From Atopobiaceae bacterium (lineage in GTDB: Bacteria > Actinomycetota > Coriobacteriia > Coriobacteriales > Atopobiaceae): 8,372 nucleotides of DNA. The first letter of the stretch is position 1; each line of letters begins with the position of its first letter. Below, in pieces: positions 5,998-8,372 of the stretch. A program made the translations under genes and the position numbers. The notes beneath the pieces were generated by a model. It searched no databases and was not told where the DNA came from. It saw only the letters and a list, made by a program, of their open reading frames with translations. The DNA lies in NCBI GenBank assembly GCA_017510875.1, contig JAFWLX010000024.1, forward strand, positions 1 through 8,372. Reading direction: 5' to 3'.

Positions 5998-6920
5998 GAG
6001 AGGTATGCCGTGGGCTCAATCTGCTCGCCACGTTTGTCTTGAGGCGTTTCGCCTGCGCTTTGGGGATATCCGCAGGTCTCGCGACCCAAAGCGTGATAAA
6101 GCCCGTTGGAGATAACATACCCTTTGGCACCTGCCAGAACGTCTGCCGTGGTGCCCGAGGTGGGAGCGTTGCCTGCGGGGAAGGAGAACGCCATGAAGAC
6201 CTCGTCATCCTCGTCGCTGGTGACCCACGTGATGTCCGAGAGCAGGTAGGGCGTGTCCTCGTCCTCGTTCTGAACAGCTGTGTCACCAAGCGTTGACGCA
6301 AAGGCGGCGGCACGCTGGACCTCTAGGTCGGTCAAGTTCCAAGGCGAGATGTCGGCTGTCTCGCTTACCGTATGCGTTACCACAAGACGGCTCCCCATGC
6401 TGGATATGCTTGCAGAGTCGCCAGCGGTAACAGAGACGTTTTGGCCATCAAAGACAAGCTGCTGCATACGCTCTTCAAGCTCGTCTTGTGAGAGCGGGTC
6501 GGGCAGCTCGGGAATCGCGTCGTTGCTCTTTGAGGTAGACCCTGTTGTCTTCTTCTTGACGGTGGCCTTGGGGACTTCTGTGGCTGGTTTGTCTGCCGTG
6601 GCATCTGTGTCCACAGAAGCCGACTCGCCTTGGGTCGCTATGGCGGGCTCTTCTGCGACGGGCTCGGTTGAAGCAGGGGAGGACTGCAGCGAGGGTAGTG
6701 CCACAAGGGTCCCCACAAGAAGACCGGCACCAACAAGGCCACCAATCGCCAAACCTGCGGTCTTGTGCCTGTCAATGACTGCCTCGGCCTGCTCGCCCTG
6801 CTCTAGGCCATAGACCGTGGGCTCCGTGTCGATGTCGACCTCAGTGAGCGAAGCGCTCTTTATGATGTCAAGGCTGGCCGTGTCATCGGTGATGGCTTCG
6901 CTCTTCTTGGTGCTATCCAT
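5976..6920 (-). CDS. Hypothetical single-pass membrane protein with extracytoplasmic domain
   Basis: I do not recognise this 314-residue protein. Residues 1-53 are hydrophilic and acidic, with no signal peptide at the very N-terminus. A Gly/Ala/Leu-rich membrane segment spans about 55-77, so the N-terminus is probably cytoplasmic. Residues 78-143 are a Ser/Thr/Ala/Pro-rich linker containing a KKK patch. Residues 144-314 look like a folded outer domain with LVFDGQNVSVTAGD, SRLVVTHTV and FMAFSFPAGN segments and a single cysteine (C283). The linker-plus-domain layout is common in actinobacterial envelope proteins. The start is supported by AGAGGAG shortly before the ATG at 6920. It is convergent with the LCP gene, with 54 bases between the stop codons; a cell-envelope role is only a guess from that position. 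Confidence 0.8.
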   Translation of the reverse strand: MDSTKKSEAITDDTASLDIIKSASLTEVDIDTEPTVYGLEQGEQAEAVIDRHKTAGLAIGGLVGAGLLVGTLVALPSLQSSPASTEPVAEEPAIATQGESASVDTDATADKPATEVPKATVKKKTTGSTSKSNDAIPELPDPLSQDELEERMQQLVFDGQNVSVTAGDSASISSMGSRLVVTHTVSETADISPWNLTDLEVQRAAAFASTLGDTAVQNEDEDTPYLLSDITWVTSDEDDEVFMAFSFPAGNAPTSGTTADVLAGAKGYVISNGLYHALGRETCGYPQSAGETPQDKRGEQIEPTAYLSKYGTGE

Positions 6921-6989
6921 GGGGTCTCCTCTTTCGTGCGTTCCGTAGCTTCACGGATGCCTCTAACCCTCTTTAGCGCTACAGGTGGT

Positions 6990-7017
6990 ATGATAGCAAG
7001 CCTTGTCGCAAGAGCAA
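6990..7017 (-). promoter_or_regulatory. Predicted promoter of the hypothetical membrane protein gene
   Basis: On the minus strand TTGCTC (7012-7017) and TATCAT (6990-6995) are separated by 16 bases. Transcription would start near 6983, leaving a leader of about 62 bases before the ATG at 6920. Confidence 0.45.
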
Positions 7018-7100
7018 CAGGGTAGAAAACCGACCGCTCGCACCCAACAATTGTGCCTCACACAGGCCGTTCGCTGCAATTGACGTGTAGGGACGCGGTG

Positions 7101-7138
7101 TTGGCTTTCTGTGCCTTTATAGAATCTGTTAGGATAAA
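7101..7138 (+). promoter_or_regulatory. Probable promoter region of the SepIVA-like/yceD pair
   Basis: This AT-richer stretch of the intergenic region holds TTGGCT, then TATAGAAT (7118-7125), then TAGGATAAA (7130-7138). No -35/-10 pair has ideal spacing: TTTCTG (7106-7111) with TAGGAT (7130-7135) at 18 bases is the best. The rest of 6921-7211 shows no gene or strong repeat apart from the minus-strand promoter at 6990-7017. Confidence 0.3.
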
Positions 7139-7211
7139 CAATGTTGCGGCCTAAAGCGGTGAGCGGTTAGGTAAGGAAGAGCGGGCCGTTTGAAGCATGA
7201 AGGGGGTTGCT

Positions 7212-7709
7212 ATGCAACCAGGCGAGGAGATTGAGAACCTGATATCTGAGCTCGAGCAGGTTGTGAACGAGGGTAGGACACCCTTCGGTGGCGGCGCTGG
7301 CAAGAAGATCGTTGACGTAGGTGACATCTACGAGATCATCGACGAGATCCGTCGTGTGTTCCCGCAGGAGTTTGCCGATGCGCGTCGTATCGTCAAGGAA
7401 GAGAACGAGAGAATCGACCACGCAAACATGCAGGCCGAGGCCATCATCTCTGACGCCCAGCAGCAGGCCATGATTCTTGCGAGCGACCAAGAGATCGTTC
7501 GTCTTGCCGAGCAGCAGGCGGCATCGATTCGCGACCAGGCGCAGCAGTACGAGCGCGACACGCGTTACAACGCCGAAGAGTATGCCGACACGGTGCTTGC
7601 CCACCTTGAGGACAATATCAAGTCGCTTACCAACTCGGTCGCACGCGTGCGCCAGACGCTGTCCGAGAACTCTGGCGCTCGTAACTCCTCCAACCGCGTT
7701 GACTGGTAG
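7212..7709 (+). CDS. DivIVA-like coiled-coil protein, SepIVA (Rv2927c)-like
   Basis: A 165-residue soluble protein. Residues 1-50 carry the pattern ENLISELEQVVNEGRTP, then VDVGDIYEIIDEIRRVFPQE (35-54). This strongly resembles, from memory, the N-terminus of mycobacterial Rv2927c/SepIVA (residues DELSAIVEEARGVP and then DVLELIDDIKDAIPGEL). Residues about 54-150 are a long Gln/Glu/Ala-rich helix predicted to form a coiled coil, shorter than the mycobacterial one. SepIVA is a DivIVA-domain protein involved in septation and cell elongation in mycobacteria. The neighbour supports the match, because in M. tuberculosis Rv2927c is next to the YceD-family gene Rv2926c and rpmF. AAGGGGG at 7200-7206 is five bases before this ATG; the ATG at 7197 has no such site. 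An ATP synthase b-like annotation would be a coiled-coil artefact, as there is no membrane segment. Confidence 0.75.
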   Translation: MQPGEEIENLISELEQVVNEGRTPFGGGAGKKIVDVGDIYEIIDEIRRVFPQEFADARRIVKEENERIDHANMQAEAIISDAQQQAMILASDQEIVRLAEQQAASIRDQAQQYERDTRYNAEEYADTVLAHLEDNIKSLTNSVARVRQTLSENSGARNSSNRVDW

Positions 7710-8269
7710 TGTCCATGCAGCAAGTCACGGCCATTCTTGATGATCGCTTGGCAAATGCAGGCGATACCCTGCCTCTTGCCGGTCATGTAGACGAAGACGG
7801 CTACCGTTTGGGCGAGCATGAGTTTACGTTGCCGGCGGGGCTTGACTACGACCTTATGCTCACCAATGCCGGCGAGGGCATTTTGGCCACAGGAATAGTG
7901 CGCGCCCATGTGATAGGCACCTGCGACCGTTGTCTTGAGCCTGCGGAGTTTGACCTTGCCGCAGAGGTGGACGAGTACTTCTTGTTCAAGGCTCCATCCG
8001 AGACCGAGTCTCTAGGTGACGACGAGGAAGACGTGGACTTCTCGCTGGTGGGCGACGATCACACCATCGATCTTTCAGAGGCACTGATGTCGGCTGTCCT
8101 CATGGAGACGCCTTTTGTGGTGCTGTGTCGCGAGGACTGCCGAGGTCTTTGTCCGGTATGCGGCCAGAACCTTAACGAGCACGATTGCGGTCATGCCGCG
8201 CAGGCAGAGGAAGAGCGCCTTTCCGAGAGCCCCTTTGCCGTGCTGCGCAACCTTAAGCTGGACGAATAA
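7709..8269 (+). CDS. yceD: YceD/DUF177 family protein
   Basis: A 186-residue protein of the DUF177 family, linked in bacteria and plastids to 23S rRNA accumulation and usually encoded beside rpmF (ribosomal protein L32). The diagnostic features are a CDRC pair (C72, C75) in GTCDRCLEPAEFDL and a C-terminal cysteine set in CREDCRGLCPVCGQNLN (C140, C144, C148, C151) plus C160, likely a metal site. An acidic stretch, GDDEEDVD (103-110), lies between them. The GTG start at 7709 overlaps the upstream TAG stop by one base, so translation is probably coupled. An ATG two codons later (7715) is the alternative, and neither has a clear ribosome binding site. The expected rpmF does not follow within the window. 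Confidence 0.9.
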   Translation: MSMQQVTAILDDRLANAGDTLPLAGHVDEDGYRLGEHEFTLPAGLDYDLMLTNAGEGILATGIVRAHVIGTCDRCLEPAEFDLAAEVDEYFLFKAPSETESLGDDEEDVDFSLVGDDHTIDLSEALMSAVLMETPFVVLCREDCRGLCPVCGQNLNEHDCGHAAQAEEERLSESPFAVLRNLKLDE

Positions 8270-8271
8270 CA

Positions 8272-8294
8272 ATTCTCTGTTAGAGAGTACTTTT
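8272..8294 (+). terminator. Short hairpin with T-run after yceD
   Basis: ATTCTCT pairs with AGAGAGT around a GTT loop (seven pairs, one G-T), followed by AC and TTTT. The stem is AT-rich and short, so termination would be partial at best. It begins three bases after the yceD stop codon. Confidence 0.4.
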
Positions 8295-8372
8295 CCATGC
8301 TGCACAGCCATGGTTGTTACTGGCCACGGGCAGGTTTAGCCGGTGACCCTCGGGGCGCCTCTGAGGCTGCTC
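8295..8372. other. Window-edge region without an identifiable gene
   Basis: A frame from ATG at 8297 stays open to the edge, but it has no ribosome binding site and its product (MLHSHGCYWPRAG...) resembles nothing known to me. It does not encode the basic N-terminus expected for L32. A GCCTC-T-GAGGC inverted repeat is visible in the last 20 bases. The next gene must start beyond the window or very close to its end. Confidence 0.4.

Noticed and set aside
7030..7170. Inverted similarity between ACCGCTCGCACC near 7031 and GGTGAGCGGT near 7158
   Set aside because: The match is imperfect, the arms are over 100 bases apart, and it is no more than expected in GC-rich sequence.
7197..7211. Earlier ATG at 7197 for the coiled-coil protein
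   Set aside because: It lacks a ribosome binding site, and the bases after it (AAGGGGG) form a good site for the ATG at 7212.
8297..8372. Frame open to the window edge, considered as a partial gene or rpmF
   Set aside because: There is no ribosome binding site, no L32-like sequence and no recognisable motif; 25 codons open by chance is not unusual.
8330..8372. Small RNA or tRNA start at the right edge, suggested by the GCCTC-T-GAGGC repeat
   Set aside because: Too little sequence is present, and no SRP RNA, tmRNA or tRNA signature can be seen.

Overview
The window looks like a chromosomal segment of a fairly GC-rich actinobacterium, most likely of class Coriobacteriia (Atopobium/Olsenella/Collinsella relatives). 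This is inferred from three things: a SepIVA/Rv2927c-like coiled-coil gene directly followed by a YceD-family gene, an LCP-family cell-wall ligase, and a bacterial type A RNase P RNA next to a beta-glucoside-family PTS permease. No database search was possible. I see no mobile element, CRISPR array, tRNA or rRNA; most of the window is housekeeping.

Left part (1-2520, minus strand): a two-gene DNA repair/modification operon. A radical SAM protein with a C-terminal helix-hairpin-helix (TIGR03916-like) overlaps its usual partner, a DUF4130/TIGR03915-like protein. The pair's biochemical role is not established. Its promoter region holds two copies of a GAAC-N4-GTAC motif resembling Gram-positive LexA operators. 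One fills the -35/-10 spacer and the other lies at the predicted start of transcription. This suggests SOS control and is the most interesting signal in the window.

Middle (2518-3068): the RNase P RNA gene rnpB on the minus strand, with an extended -10 promoter. Divergent from it is a leader region with a perfect 15-base palindrome and a hairpin, preceding a PTS EIIBC permease (3069-4595). The permease lacks an EIIA domain and has no glycosidase or regulator beside it. It is followed on the same strand by an LCP-family transferase (4665-5921), which probably attaches glycopolymers to the cell wall.

Right part (5976-8372): a minus-strand gene for an unrecognised single-pass membrane protein with an acidic N-terminus converges on the LCP gene. 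After a 290-base intergenic region that carries its promoter come a DivIVA-like coiled-coil protein (SepIVA-like) and a YceD/DUF177 protein with a zinc-binding-type cysteine set, overlapping by one base. In most bacteria yceD is followed at once by rpmF. Here a hairpin and about 80 bases with no L32 start follow instead, up to the window edge.
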